DNA of 55,332 bases, from positions 1-55,332 of the forward strand of contig CACIFV010000006.1 in assembly GCA_902586025.1 (NCBI GenBank). Reading direction: 5' to 3'. This document shows positions 43,560 to 52,949 of the stretch, in pieces. This DNA comes from an uncultured Pelagibacteraceae bacterium. GTDB lineage: Bacteria; Pseudomonadota; Alphaproteobacteria; Pelagibacterales; Pelagibacteraceae. The position numbers and the translations under genes are program-made. The notes beneath the pieces were generated by a model. That model made no database searches, had not been told where the DNA came from, and worked only from the letters and a program-made list of their open reading frames with translations. Position 1 is the first letter of the stretch. Each line of letters opens with the position of its first letter.

Positions 43560-44438
43560 ATGAAAAAAGTCCAATTCAAATCTAGCTATTCACAATATCT
43601 TTTCTTAGCTCCGCAGCTAGGTATATTGTTAATTTTTTTATATTGGCCAATCATACAAACCTTTAGAGATGCATTTACAATGCAAGATGCTTTTGGATTT
43701 GGATCGAAGTTTGTATGGTTTGACAATTTTTTATTTATTTTTGATGATCCAGCTTATTTCATAGCTTTCAAATTTACTATTATTTATAGTTTTGTTATTA
43801 CGTTAATTACAGGCTCAATTGGATTATTACTTGCCGTTCAGGCTAATAATGTAATGCATGGTAAAAGCACTTACAAAACACTTTTAATTTGGCCTTATGC
43901 AATTGCGCCTGCGGTAGTCGGTGTAATGGCAAATTATTTTTTTAGTGAAAGATTTGGTCTTCTTTATCATTTATTTCACGAACTGTGGGGATTTAATTGG
44001 TACGAAAGTGTGTTCGACTCTTATATTTACGTAATCATAGCTGGTTCTTGGAAGCAAATCAGTGCTAATTTTATTTTCTTCTTGGCTGGACTTCAAGCTA
44101 TACAAAAATCTGTAATTGAAGCATCAATGATTGACTGTAAAAATAGTTTTAGAAGATTTTGGACAATTACATTCCCATTATTAATGCCAACTACATTCTT
44201 TTTAATAATTATTAATATAACGTATGCTTTCTTTGATACATTTGGAATTATTGATACCACAACAATAGGTGCTCCTTCTGGTGAAACAAGAACTCTAGTT
44301 TATAAAGCTTACATGGATGGATTTAGAGGACTGGATTTAGGAAGTGCAGGAGCTCAATCAATAATGATGATGTTGATTGTATTAGTAATTACGATTTTTC
44401 AATTTAGATATATCGAAGGGAAAATACATTATAATTAA
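43560..44438 (+). CDS. ugpA: Glycerol-3-phosphate ABC transporter permease UgpA
   Basis: The 292-residue protein has six hydrophobic helices and the MalF/UgpA-type features: FLAPQLGILLIFLYWPIIQTFRDAF at the start, and the cytoplasmic EAA loop VIEASMIDCKNSFRRFWTITFPLLMPT near residue 183. It forms one half of the membrane channel of the importer. Its last base overlaps the ATG of the next permease gene (TAATG). The first in-frame ATG is 15 nt after the terminator stem. Confidence 0.9.
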   Translation: MKKVQFKSSYSQYLFLAPQLGILLIFLYWPIIQTFRDAFTMQDAFGFGSKFVWFDNFLFIFDDPAYFIAFKFTIIYSFVITLITGSIGLLLAVQANNVMHGKSTYKTLLIWPYAIAPAVVGVMANYFFSERFGLLYHLFHELWGFNWYESVFDSYIYVIIAGSWKQISANFIFFLAGLQAIQKSVIEASMIDCKNSFRRFWTITFPLLMPTTFFLIIINITYAFFDTFGIIDTTTIGAPSGETRTLVYKAYMDGFRGLDLGSAGAQSIMMMLIVLVITIFQFRYIEGKIHYN

Positions 44439-45259
44439 TGACTAGATTTATCACATCAAGTTTTTCACATTTAATTTTACTCATTGGAATACTAATCATG
44501 GTAGTTCCTGTATGGATGATTTTTGCTAGCTCTACGCACACGAGTTCAATGATTAATATGAATGGTCTCCAAATGTTTTTAGGAGATAGCTTTTATGAAA
44601 ATTACTTACGAGTTTTATTATATCAGGGTGGTTTTTTTAAAGAGATAACAGCATTAAAAATGTTTTTTAATAGTTTTATCATGGCTACAGGAGTTGCAAT
44701 ATTATCCGTTGTTACATCTTTAATGGCTGCTTACGCGTTGGTTTATTACAGAATAAAATATGCAACATTATTGTTTTGGATTATATTTATTACAATTTTA
44801 GTACCATTAGAGTTAAGAATTTTCCCCACTTATTCAGTAATGGCTGAGCTTAATCTAGTGAATTCTTACTTTGGATTAATAGTTCCTATTTCAGCATCAG
44901 CTATAGCAACATTATTCTTTCGCCAATTTTATAAAACCGTTCCAGATGAATTACTTGAATCCGCAAAACTTGATGGAGCAAATACCTGGAGATTTTTTGT
45001 TGATTTTTTAATTCCTTTGTCAAAAACAATGATTGTAGCGATGTTAATATTTATGTTTGTTTTTGGCTACAATCAGTATCTATGGCCATTATTGGTAACA
45101 ACTTCAGAACAATATTGGACAGTGGTTATGGGATTAAAAATGATGTCGGGTTCAATTGTTCATCGTTTTGCTTTCGTGATGATGTCTATGGTGCCACCAA
45201 TTTTAATTATAATTGTGTTGCAGAAATATTTTATTAAGGGGGTTTTTCAAGATAAATGA
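44438..45259 (+). CDS. ugpE: Glycerol-3-phosphate ABC transporter permease UgpE (first copy)
   Basis: The 273-residue protein has six helices and the EAA loop ELLESAKLDGANTWRFFVDFLIPLSK near residue 168. It is the MalG/UgpE-type partner of UgpA. It is followed, with a 4-nt ATGA overlap, by a close paralogue of 283 residues. The two share long stretches such as AAYALVYYR, FRQFYKT and PDELLESAKLDGAN. This copy has a shorter loop before the last helix (MSGSIVHRFAF). Confidence 0.88.
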   Translation: MTRFITSSFSHLILLIGILIMVVPVWMIFASSTHTSSMINMNGLQMFLGDSFYENYLRVLLYQGGFFKEITALKMFFNSFIMATGVAILSVVTSLMAAYALVYYRIKYATLLFWIIFITILVPLELRIFPTYSVMAELNLVNSYFGLIVPISASAIATLFFRQFYKTVPDELLESAKLDGANTWRFFVDFLIPLSKTMIVAMLIFMFVFGYNQYLWPLLVTTSEQYWTVVMGLKMMSGSIVHRFAFVMMSMVPPILIIIVLQKYFIKGVFQDK

Positions 45260-46107
45260 AAATTAAACCACTTCAAATAATTGCTCATATTATTTTAATA
45301 CTAGGAGTCTTGTTAATGGTAGTTCCTATTTGGATATCTTTTGCAAGTTCTTCGCATGACTCTGTAACTATATTAACCGAAGGTATGAAGTTTCATATAG
45401 GTGATCAGCTAGCAAGAAACTATAACGAAGTTTTAAATGAAAAAGGTGGTTGGTCAGAAGAAGTGACTGCTGCAAAAATGTTTATTAATAGTTTTATAAT
45501 GGCATTAGGAATTGCAACACTTAAGGTAGTTATTTCAGCAATGTCAGCATATGCTTTGGTTTATTATAGATTTAAATTAGCTGTACCAATTTTTTGGTTA
45601 ATCTTTATTACTCTACTTGTTCCTTTGGAGGTAAGGATTTTTCCAAGCTATAAAATTGTATCTGATTTAGGTTTAACAAATTCATATACAGGCCTTATCC
45701 TTCCATTAGTTGCTTCAGCTACAGCAACATTTTTCTTCAGACAATTTTATAAAACAATTCCAGATGAACTCTTGGAGTCAGCAAAATTAGACGGAGCAAA
45801 TGCTTGGAGTTTTTTCATAGATTTCTTGGTTCCATTATCTAAAACCATGATAGCAGCAATGTTTATCTTTATGTTTGTATATGGATACAGCCAATATTTA
45901 TGGCCACTAATAATGACAACTGCAGAAGAATACTGGACTGTTGTAATGGGAATGAAGATTATTTACACAGAAAGCTATGAAGGAGTTGCTCTGCCAAGAA
46001 CTGCAGAAAGATTTGCGTATATCATTTTGTCAATGATCCCACCAGTTTTAGTGGTAGTATTTTTACAAAAATGGTTCATAAAAGGATTAATTCAAACGGA
46101 GAAATAA
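45256..46107 (+). CDS. ugpE: Glycerol-3-phosphate ABC transporter permease UgpE (second, tandem copy)
   Basis: The 283-residue protein is a tandem paralogue of the previous gene with the same topology and EAA loop (PDELLESAKLDGANAWSFFIDF). It carries an extra loop of about ten residues before the last helix (ESYEGVALPRTAERFAY) that is closer to the usual UgpE sequence. An ABC importer needs only two permease halves, so the pair could form alternative heterodimers with UgpA or one with the other. It ends directly before ugpC. Confidence 0.88.
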   Translation: MKIKPLQIIAHIILILGVLLMVVPIWISFASSSHDSVTILTEGMKFHIGDQLARNYNEVLNEKGGWSEEVTAAKMFINSFIMALGIATLKVVISAMSAYALVYYRFKLAVPIFWLIFITLLVPLEVRIFPSYKIVSDLGLTNSYTGLILPLVASATATFFFRQFYKTIPDELLESAKLDGANAWSFFIDFLVPLSKTMIAAMFIFMFVYGYSQYLWPLIMTTAEEYWTVVMGMKIIYTESYEGVALPRTAERFAYIILSMIPPVLVVVFLQKWFIKGLIQTEK

Positions 46108-47160
46108 ATGAGCTTTTTAGATTTAAAAAATGTGACTAAGATTTACCCAAATGGAACTAAGGCTGTTCATGAAACTTCATTAAGTGTTGATGAAGGTGAG
46201 TTTATGGTTTTTGTAGGACCTAGTGGATGTGGAAAATCAACTTTATTAAGAATGGTTGCAGGCTTAGAGGATATTACAGAGGGTGATATTAATCTTGATG
46301 GAAAATTAATTAATGAGGTAGATCCGTCTGAAAGAGATGTAGCAATGGTGTTTCAGAACTATGCATTATACCCACATATGAATGTTTATAATAACTTGGC
46401 TTATGGTCTAAAAAACAGAGGAATTGACAAAGAAACAATCGAGCAAAAAGTAAATGATGCAGCTAAGCTGTTACAAATTTCAGATTATTTACAGAGAAAA
46501 CCTTCAATGTTATCCGGAGGTCAAAGGCAAAGGGTTGCAATGGGTAGAGCAATTGTTAGAAATCCAAAAATATTCTTATTTGATGAACCTCTTTCAAATT
46601 TAGATGCAAAATTAAGAATTCAGATGAGACTTGAAATCAAAAAACTTCAACAGAAAGTTGGAGTAACAAGCATATTTGTTACGCATGATCAAGTAGAGGC
46701 CATGACACTTGCTGATAGATTAGCAGTTATTAACAATGGAATTATTGAACAGCTTGGAACTCCTATTGAGATATATGATAATCCAAAATCATTATTTGTT
46801 GCTGGTTTTATTGGCTCACCTCAAATGAATTTTTTAGATGGTAATATAAAAAATAAAACATTATCTGCAGAAGGTTTTGAAATTAAAGATATTGATAGTG
46901 ACTTTGAGGGAGAAGTAAAATTAGGAATAAGACCTGAACATTTAAGTCAAAGTGAAAATAGTTTAATTAATTTAAAAGTAGACTTAGTGGAACAACTTGG
47001 TTCGGATAATCTTGTTTATGGTCAATTAAAAGACAAAAAAGACTTTTGTTATAGGTGTCCGGGAAATCTAACTATTGAAAAAGGTGCTGATCTAAGTCTT
47101 AATATTGAGAACAATAAATATTATATTTTTGATAAAAGCACTGGCAAAAGAGTTAATTAA
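46108..47160 (+). CDS. ugpC: Glycerol-3-phosphate ABC transporter ATP-binding protein UgpC
   Basis: The 350-residue ATPase has Walker A GPSGCGKST near residue 38, the Q-loop MVFQNYALYPH, the signature LSGGQRQRVAMGRA near 134, Walker B IFLFDEPLSNLD near 154 and the H-loop THDQ near 190. A C-terminal TOBE/MOP-like domain begins near 235 (GIRPEHL near 275), typical of the MalK/UgpC group. It energises import by the Ugp permeases. It abuts the second ugpE and is followed by ugpQ after 2 nt. Confidence 0.93.
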   Translation: MSFLDLKNVTKIYPNGTKAVHETSLSVDEGEFMVFVGPSGCGKSTLLRMVAGLEDITEGDINLDGKLINEVDPSERDVAMVFQNYALYPHMNVYNNLAYGLKNRGIDKETIEQKVNDAAKLLQISDYLQRKPSMLSGGQRQRVAMGRAIVRNPKIFLFDEPLSNLDAKLRIQMRLEIKKLQQKVGVTSIFVTHDQVEAMTLADRLAVINNGIIEQLGTPIEIYDNPKSLFVAGFIGSPQMNFLDGNIKNKTLSAEGFEIKDIDSDFEGEVKLGIRPEHLSQSENSLINLKVDLVEQLGSDNLVYGQLKDKKDFCYRCPGNLTIEKGADLSLNIENNKYYIFDKSTGKRVN

Positions 47161-47162
47161 TT

Positions 47163-48083
47163 TTGATTTTAAGCAAACCAAATCATATAAAAATTTATGG
47201 TCACCGAGGAGCAAGAGGAGATCTTCCCGAAAACACTCTAGAAAGTTTTAAATACTTATTTGAAAACAATATTAATGCATACGAAACAGATATATTAATT
47301 TCTAAGGATCTTGTACCAGTTATTGCTCATGATTTTAGATTAGATCCAAGCAGAACAAAAGATAATGAGGGGAATTGGATAGAGGATGAAAATTTAAAAA
47401 TATTTGATTTAACTTATGCAGAACTTTCAAAGTTTGATGTAGGTTCAGTAAATAAATTATCCAGATACGGAAGAAGATTTATTAATCAAAAAAAATTAGA
47501 AAACCAAAGAATACCAAAACTTTCTGAATTATTAGAAATGTCTTCAAAAAATAAATCTGAAAAATTATTAATAAATTTAGAAATTAAATCTACACCAGAG
47601 GAAGAAAATTTGACACCAGAACCAGAAGATACAGTAAAATTAATTATGAACGATATAAATGAATCATCTTTAAAAGATAAAATAATCGTTTCATCATTTG
47701 ATTGGAGAACTTTATCAGTAATTAAAAATCAGTATCCTGAAATTCCAAGAGCTTACTTAACTCAACATTTGACAGGAATTAATATTAATCAAACTATTTA
47801 CAACAGATCTCCATGGTTGAGTTTTTTGCCTTATTATGAAGATCATGAATTGCCAAAAATTATAAAGTCACAAGGTGGAAAAGCTTGGCATCCATACCGA
47901 AAAGACATTACAAAAAAACTTGTCGATATTTCTCATCAAGAAGAATTGCCAGTAAATGTATGGACAGTAAACAAAGAGTACGAAATGTTAAAGATGGTTG
48001 AGTACGGTGTAGATGGTATTATGACAGATTATCCATTAAGGTTGAAAGAACTTTGTGAGAAAGAAAATATAAAATGGTTTTAG
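47163..48083 (+). CDS. ugpQ: Glycerophosphodiester phosphodiesterase (UgpQ-like)
   Basis: The 306-residue protein (TTG start, 2 nt after ugpC) has the GDPD catalytic motifs YGHRGARGDLPENTLESF near residue 12, AYETDILISKDLVPVIAHDF near 38 with the Glu/Asp metal ligands and second His, NLEIKS near 139, and VNVWTVN near 264. No signal peptide is present, so it acts in the cytoplasm on diesters imported by UgpBAEC, releasing sn-glycerol-3-phosphate and an alcohol such as choline or glycerol. This fits GlpD and GlpK in the locus. Confidence 0.92.
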   Translation: MILSKPNHIKIYGHRGARGDLPENTLESFKYLFENNINAYETDILISKDLVPVIAHDFRLDPSRTKDNEGNWIEDENLKIFDLTYAELSKFDVGSVNKLSRYGRRFINQKKLENQRIPKLSELLEMSSKNKSEKLLINLEIKSTPEEENLTPEPEDTVKLIMNDINESSLKDKIIVSSFDWRTLSVIKNQYPEIPRAYLTQHLTGININQTIYNRSPWLSFLPYYEDHELPKIIKSQGGKAWHPYRKDITKKLVDISHQEELPVNVWTVNKEYEMLKMVEYGVDGIMTDYPLRLKELCEKENIKWF

Positions 48084-48092
48084 TTTATCTTA

Positions 48093-48812
48093 ATGGATTT
48101 AAATATAGTTAATAACCAAGAGAAATTTTTAGCAGGAAAACTTGAAGGATATACTTTAAAAGATGCAGAAAATAAATTTGATGATAGAGGAAATCCTTTA
48201 CCATTTCCAGGCTGCACAATAATTTGCAATATTCCTCTTAATACTAATTTATCTGATCAAATTATTAGTTTTCAAAAAAATATAGAGAATTTTAACCCCA
48301 AAAAAACTTACTTCTATTTACCTCCATCCAGTTTTCATATGACATTATTTGATTGTTGTAATTTTAATACAAAAGACACTAATTATTGGCCATCAGATAT
48401 AGATCCTGATATGGATTATAAAGATATAGCTGTTGAATTAAATAGAAGAATTCAGAACTATATCTTTCCAAAAGAATTCAATCTTAAACTAAAAATGTTT
48501 TTTGGAGGATACAGTATTATTTTAGAACCATATTCTGAAAAGGATGAAAAAATATTAAGAAATTGTAGAGATGAACTAAGTAGCTTATTAAAAATTAAAT
48601 TTGAAAACCATCAAAGATATACTTTTCATATTACTTTGGCATATATCTTAAGAGAGCTTAGTGAGATTGAAATAAGTAATTTAATTGAATTTAATAAAAA
48701 ACTATTTTTAGACTTTAGTAAAAAATTTCCAAAAATTACTTTTTCAAAACCTGAAATGTGTACTTTTGAGAACATGTTAGAATTTAAAAGTGTTAATCCT
48801 TCCAGTCTGTAA
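48093..48812 (+). CDS. DUF1868 2H-phosphoesterase-like protein
   Basis: The 239-residue protein matches DUF1868, a branch of the 2H phosphoesterase (RNA ligase/cyclic phosphodiesterase) fold. It contains the two H-x-T motifs expected of the active site: H82-M-T84 in PSSFHMTLFD and H179-I-T181 in YTFHITLAY. 2H enzymes hydrolyse cyclic phosphodiesters or 2',5' bonds. It lies 9 nt after ugpQ on the same strand, so a role in cleaving an unusual imported phosphodiester, such as a cyclic glycerophosphate, is an attractive inference. No signal peptide. Confidence 0.78.
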   Translation: MDLNIVNNQEKFLAGKLEGYTLKDAENKFDDRGNPLPFPGCTIICNIPLNTNLSDQIISFQKNIENFNPKKTYFYLPPSSFHMTLFDCCNFNTKDTNYWPSDIDPDMDYKDIAVELNRRIQNYIFPKEFNLKLKMFFGGYSIILEPYSEKDEKILRNCRDELSSLLKIKFENHQRYTFHITLAYILRELSEIEISNLIEFNKKLFLDFSKKFPKITFSKPEMCTFENMLEFKSVNPSSL

Positions 48813-49011
48813 CAGTTTTTAATTCTAAATATTCTTTAAGCCCCAAACTCAATCAGCTCATAATAGATATGATTATTTGTTATTATTAAAATTTTCATCA
48901 AATTTAAAATTGTTTTTTATCGAGCATAAGTAATAATTAGTTTAAATTTTTTTAATAAATCTTTCACTTTTTAGTAAAAATACTTTCATATTTTATAACG
49001 ATTATCCCGTC

Positions 49012-50775
49012 ATGAAATTATTTTTAATTATTTTTTCACTTATTTTAAGTTCATCAGCTTTAGCAGATAAAATTACCATTTTACATATAAATGATCATCA
49101 CTCTCATTTGGAACCAAATAAAAGACTTGATTTAAATTTAGATGGTGAAAAGACGAGAGTTGTATCAGGCGGTTTTCCATCTGTCGTAGCAAAATTTAAA
49201 GAATTAAAATTAAAAAATGAAAATGTTATCAAGCTTCATGCGGGTGATGCTATTACAGGGACATTATATTACACTCTTTTCAAGGGCAAAGCAGATGCAG
49301 AAATGATGAATCAAATTTGTTTTGATGCTTTCGCTATAGGAAATCATGAATTTGATGATGGTGATAAGAGTTTAGTTGAGTTTTTAGATTATCTTCATAC
49401 TGATAAGTGTAAGACTCCAGTTTTGTCAGCAAACATTAAAGCAAAAATAAACTCACCTTTGTCAAAAAAAATTAAACCTTACACTATAATCAATAAAGGA
49501 AATCAAAAAATTGGAGTAATTGGAATTGTGATCTCAAAAAAAACGAGAGAGTCATCAAATCCAGACGACACAACTTTATTTTTAGATGAAATTAATTCAG
49601 CACAAGAAAATATAAATAAGCTTAAACAACAAGGAATCAATAAGATAATTCTTTTAACTCATTATGGATATAAAAATGAGATTAACATGGCTAAACTTCT
49701 CACAGATGTTGATGTTATAGTTGGAGGTGATTCTCATAGTCTAACTGGAGATTTCGATAATGTAGGACTAAATTCTAATGGGGCCTACCCAACTGTAGTC
49801 AAAAATAAAAATGAGGAAGATGTTTGTGTAGTTACAGCATGGGAATATTCTCAAATTGTTGGAGAACTTAATATCGAGTTTAATAACGATGGCACCATCA
49901 AGTCATGTGATGGAATACCACATATAATGTTAGATGATTCCTTTAAGAGAAAAGATTCAAATGGAAAAAGAGTTGAGATAGATGGTAATTATAGAGAAGC
50001 CGTATACAAGGCTATCGAAGTTAATCCAAATATTTCAATCGTAGAGGCTGACGCACAAGCATCAAAAATATTAGAAAAATACAAAAATGAAGTTAAAGAA
50101 AAAAGCAGTGAAGTAATTGGCAGAGTAACTGATGATTTATGTCTTGAAAGAATTCCTGGACAAGGAAAGTCAAAACTTTGTGATGTATCAAAAACTGAAA
50201 AAAATGGATCCGATATTTCGAATATTGTAGCACACGCCTTCAGAGAAATGTCCAAATTAAGTGATATTGCAATTCAAAATGGTGGTGGAACAAGAATAGA
50301 TATAAAAGAAGGCAATATTACAATTGGGGACGCGTATACTTTATTACCTTTCAGTAATACTATTGTAGAATTGAAAATGAGTGGAGAAGAAATTAAAAAT
50401 GTTTTGGAAGACTCAATTGATTATGCTTTAACTCCAGATGGTTCTACAGGAGCCTATCCATATGCTGCTGGATTGAGATGGGATGTTCAAGCAAGCAATA
50501 GTAAAGGAAATAGAGTGATAAATTTAGAGTTTAAGGGTAGAACAGACAAGAGTTGGGTAAAGATAAATCCAAGTAAGACTTATACAGTAGCAACAAATAA
50601 CTATATTGCAGCTGGTAAAGATGGATATAAAACTTTTGGAATTATATCTAAGCAAGGAAGAGTAGTAAATACATATCTCGGCTATGCTCAATCTTTTGTA
50701 GATTATGTCAAAAAGATAAAAACTTTATCAAAACTTCCCTTGTCAGAATATTCAACTCAATCTTTCACTAAATAA
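49012..50775 (+). CDS. Periplasmic 5'-nucleotidase/UshA-like metallophosphoesterase
   Basis: The 587-residue protein has a signal peptide (MKLFLIIFSLILSSSALA). The calcineurin-like domain has LHINDHHSHLEP, HAGDAITG near residue 77, IGNHEFDDGD near 110, LTHYG near 215 and GGDSHS near 239, which are the metal ligands. The C-terminal 5'-nucleotidase domain has NGGGTRIDI near 423 and AAGLRWDV near 484. It should strip phosphate from nucleotides or UDP-sugars outside the inner membrane, providing nucleosides and phosphate. The neighbouring glp/ugp genes suggest a phosphorus-scavenging locus. A 199-nt AT-rich gap lies upstream. Confidence 0.88.
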   Translation: MKLFLIIFSLILSSSALADKITILHINDHHSHLEPNKRLDLNLDGEKTRVVSGGFPSVVAKFKELKLKNENVIKLHAGDAITGTLYYTLFKGKADAEMMNQICFDAFAIGNHEFDDGDKSLVEFLDYLHTDKCKTPVLSANIKAKINSPLSKKIKPYTIINKGNQKIGVIGIVISKKTRESSNPDDTTLFLDEINSAQENINKLKQQGINKIILLTHYGYKNEINMAKLLTDVDVIVGGDSHSLTGDFDNVGLNSNGAYPTVVKNKNEEDVCVVTAWEYSQIVGELNIEFNNDGTIKSCDGIPHIMLDDSFKRKDSNGKRVEIDGNYREAVYKAIEVNPNISIVEADAQASKILEKYKNEVKEKSSEVIGRVTDDLCLERIPGQGKSKLCDVSKTEKNGSDISNIVAHAFREMSKLSDIAIQNGGGTRIDIKEGNITIGDAYTLLPFSNTIVELKMSGEEIKNVLEDSIDYALTPDGSTGAYPYAAGLRWDVQASNSKGNRVINLEFKGRTDKSWVKINPSKTYTVATNNYIAAGKDGYKTFGIISKQGRVVNTYLGYAQSFVDYVKKIKTLSKLPLSEYSTQSFTK

Positions 50776-50849
50776 TTTAAATTTCATATCCTTCCAGCTT
50801 GTATTAGTTTTTACTTTTAGAAAAAAAAATTTAGGTATAGACTTAAATT

Positions 50850-52328
50850 GTGAAAAAATTTCTTGTTGCTATTGACCAAGGCACAACATCAACTAGAGCA
50901 ATTCTCTTTGATTTAGATGGTAATATAAAATTTACATCCCAGTTTGAATTTAATCAATATTTTCCAAAAAATGGATGGGTGGAGCATAATCCAAACGAAA
51001 TTTGGCTTACAACTCTAAAAGCGTTGAAAAAAGTAATAAAAAAAGCATCACTATTAAGAGGAAAAATATTAAGTATAGGAATAACTAACCAGAGAGAGAC
51101 AACTATTCTTTGGAATAAGAAAACAGGAAAACCAGTCTACAACGCAATTGTTTGGCAAGATAGAAGAACCCAAGACTATTGTGAAGAGTTAAAGAAAAAA
51201 AATTATGAAAAAATTTTTAGAAAAAAAACTGGATTATTTATTGACCCATATTTTTCTGCAACTAAAATTAAATGGATACTAGAAAACGTAAAAAATGTTA
51301 AGAAACTTTTAAAATCAAATAATTTATTATTTGGTACTGTTGATACTTTCCTTATTTGGAAACTTACTAATCGGCAACATCATTTAACAGAAGCAACTAA
51401 TGCTTGTAGGACCATGTTATTTAACATTAATAATAATAAATGGGATAAAGAAATCTTAAAAAAACTTAAAATTTCTGAAAATATTTTGCCAAAAGTTAAA
51501 AATTCAGCTGATAATTTTGGTTTAACAAGTAAGAGAATTGTCGGCAGTGAAATACCAATATCAGCAGTTCTAGGAGACCAACAAGCAGCTGCAGTAGGAC
51601 AGTCATGCTTTGAAAGAGGTTCAGTAAAAAGCACATATGGAACTGGTGCCTTTGTCATAATGAATACTGGTTCAAAAAAAATTTATTCTAAAAATAAATT
51701 ATTAACAACAATATGTTACAGATTGAATGGAAAAAATACTTATGCTCTTGAAGGATCTATTTTTATTGCAGGTGCAGGTGTACAATGGTTAAGAGATAAA
51801 TTAAAATTTATTAACAATGCTTTTGATACGGAAACAATTGCTCAATCAAAAAAAAATAATGAGGGTGTATACGTTGTGCCTGCCTTCAGTGGAATGGGAG
51901 CACCTTATTGGAGGCCTGATGCAAGAGGGGTAATAACAGGTTTAACAAGAAATAGTGATTGGAAAACCTTAGTTAGAGCAGTATTAGAGTCAGTTGCCTA
52001 TCAAAGTAATGATTTATTTAATGCAATGAAAAAAGATGGTTTAAAACCAACTAAACTTAAGATTGATGGAGGCATGGTAAAAAACAACTGGTTTTCGCAA
52101 TTTTTATCTGACATCATAAATATAAATACAGAAAGACCAAAGGTATTAGAAACAACTGGTTTAGGAGTAGCTTTACTAGCTGGATATCAAATTGGATTAT
52201 TTAAATCATTATATCAAATCAAGAGGAAATGGAAAAAAGATAAAATTTTTAAGCCTAAAATAAACCGAAAAGTTAGGAACGATTTAATAAATGGTTGGAA
52301 ATTATCAGTTCAGAAAGCTCTATTATAA
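50850..52328 (+). CDS. glpK: Glycerol kinase
   Basis: The 492-residue protein (GTG start) has the FGGY features: AIDQGTTSTRAILFD at the start, TNQRETTILWNKKTGKP near 75, AIVWQDRRT near 95, LGDQQAAAVGQ near 240, YGTGAFVIMNTG near 261 and KIDGGMVKNNWF near 403. It phosphorylates glycerol to sn-glycerol-3-phosphate in the cytoplasm, the substrate of GlpD. No glycerol facilitator gene is in the window, so glycerol may enter by diffusion or be released by UgpQ from glycerophosphodiesters. Confidence 0.93.
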   Translation: MKKFLVAIDQGTTSTRAILFDLDGNIKFTSQFEFNQYFPKNGWVEHNPNEIWLTTLKALKKVIKKASLLRGKILSIGITNQRETTILWNKKTGKPVYNAIVWQDRRTQDYCEELKKKNYEKIFRKKTGLFIDPYFSATKIKWILENVKNVKKLLKSNNLLFGTVDTFLIWKLTNRQHHLTEATNACRTMLFNINNNKWDKEILKKLKISENILPKVKNSADNFGLTSKRIVGSEIPISAVLGDQQAAAVGQSCFERGSVKSTYGTGAFVIMNTGSKKIYSKNKLLTTICYRLNGKNTYALEGSIFIAGAGVQWLRDKLKFINNAFDTETIAQSKKNNEGVYVVPAFSGMGAPYWRPDARGVITGLTRNSDWKTLVRAVLESVAYQSNDLFNAMKKDGLKPTKLKIDGGMVKNNWFSQFLSDIININTERPKVLETTGLGVALLAGYQIGLFKSLYQIKRKWKKDKIFKPKINRKVRNDLINGWKLSVQKALL

Positions 52329-52358
52329 AAAATACAGATAAAAATTTAATTGTCGTTT

Positions 52359-52916
52359 ATGAAATATATAAATTTTATTCTTTTATTTTTGCTAAGTATT
52401 TTTAATTCAAATTATTCACAGGCTAATGATTTAGTAATAAGCGAACTGCAGAAGGGTGGGAAAATTGTATTTATAAGACATTCACTTGCACCTGGAAATG
52501 GAGATCCTAACAATATTGATTTAACAAAATGTGATACTCAAAGAAATTTAAATCAAGAGGGCATAGAGCAATCAAAAAAAATTGGAATATTATTTAGTAA
52601 TAATAATATTCAAATTGATAAAGTATTATCCAGTGAGTGGTGTAGATGTAAAGATACTGCAAGATTTGCCTTTAATAATTATGAAACCTTCAAAGGTTTA
52701 AACTCTTTTTATCAAGAAAAGTTTTATAAATATAAAGATGAACAAATTAAAAGTTTAAAAAAATATATATCTAATTGGAATAGTGATAAAAATCTTGTTT
52801 TAGTAACACATTTTGTAGTTATTTCTGAAATGTTAAATTTTGGTACTTCATCTGGTGAAATTGTTGTTATAGATAAAGATTATAAATTTATAGGAAATAT
52901 TGAAACATTGAACTAA
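52359..52916 (+). CDS. Exported histidine-phosphatase-family protein (RHS variant)
   Basis: The ATG at 52359 gives a 185-residue protein; a TTG at 52350 would add three residues. A signal peptide (MKYINFILLFLLSIFNSNYSQA) precedes the domain. The phosphohistidine motif is FIRHSLAPGNGDP, with R40-H41-S42 instead of the usual R-H-G. A second Arg lies in SSEWCRCKDTAR near 92, and the C-terminal His is in LVTHFVV near 150. The TQRNLNQEG and SSEWCRC segments recur, from memory, in an alphaproteobacterial subfamily. Its substrate is unknown; a periplasmic phosphomonoesterase is likely. Confidence 0.8.
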   Translation: MKYINFILLFLLSIFNSNYSQANDLVISELQKGGKIVFIRHSLAPGNGDPNNIDLTKCDTQRNLNQEGIEQSKKIGILFSNNNIQIDKVLSSEWCRCKDTARFAFNNYETFKGLNSFYQEKFYKYKDEQIKSLKKYISNWNSDKNLVLVTHFVVISEMLNFGTSSGEIVVIDKDYKFIGNIETLN

Positions 52917-52949
52917 CTTTTTTTACGTATAAAATTTTAGATTATTTAA

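Noticed and set aside
48813-49011. Small open frame in the gap before the 5'-nucleotidase gene
   Set aside because: The longest candidate on the minus strand is about 20 codons and has no protein-like features; the gap looks like AT-rich promoter DNA.
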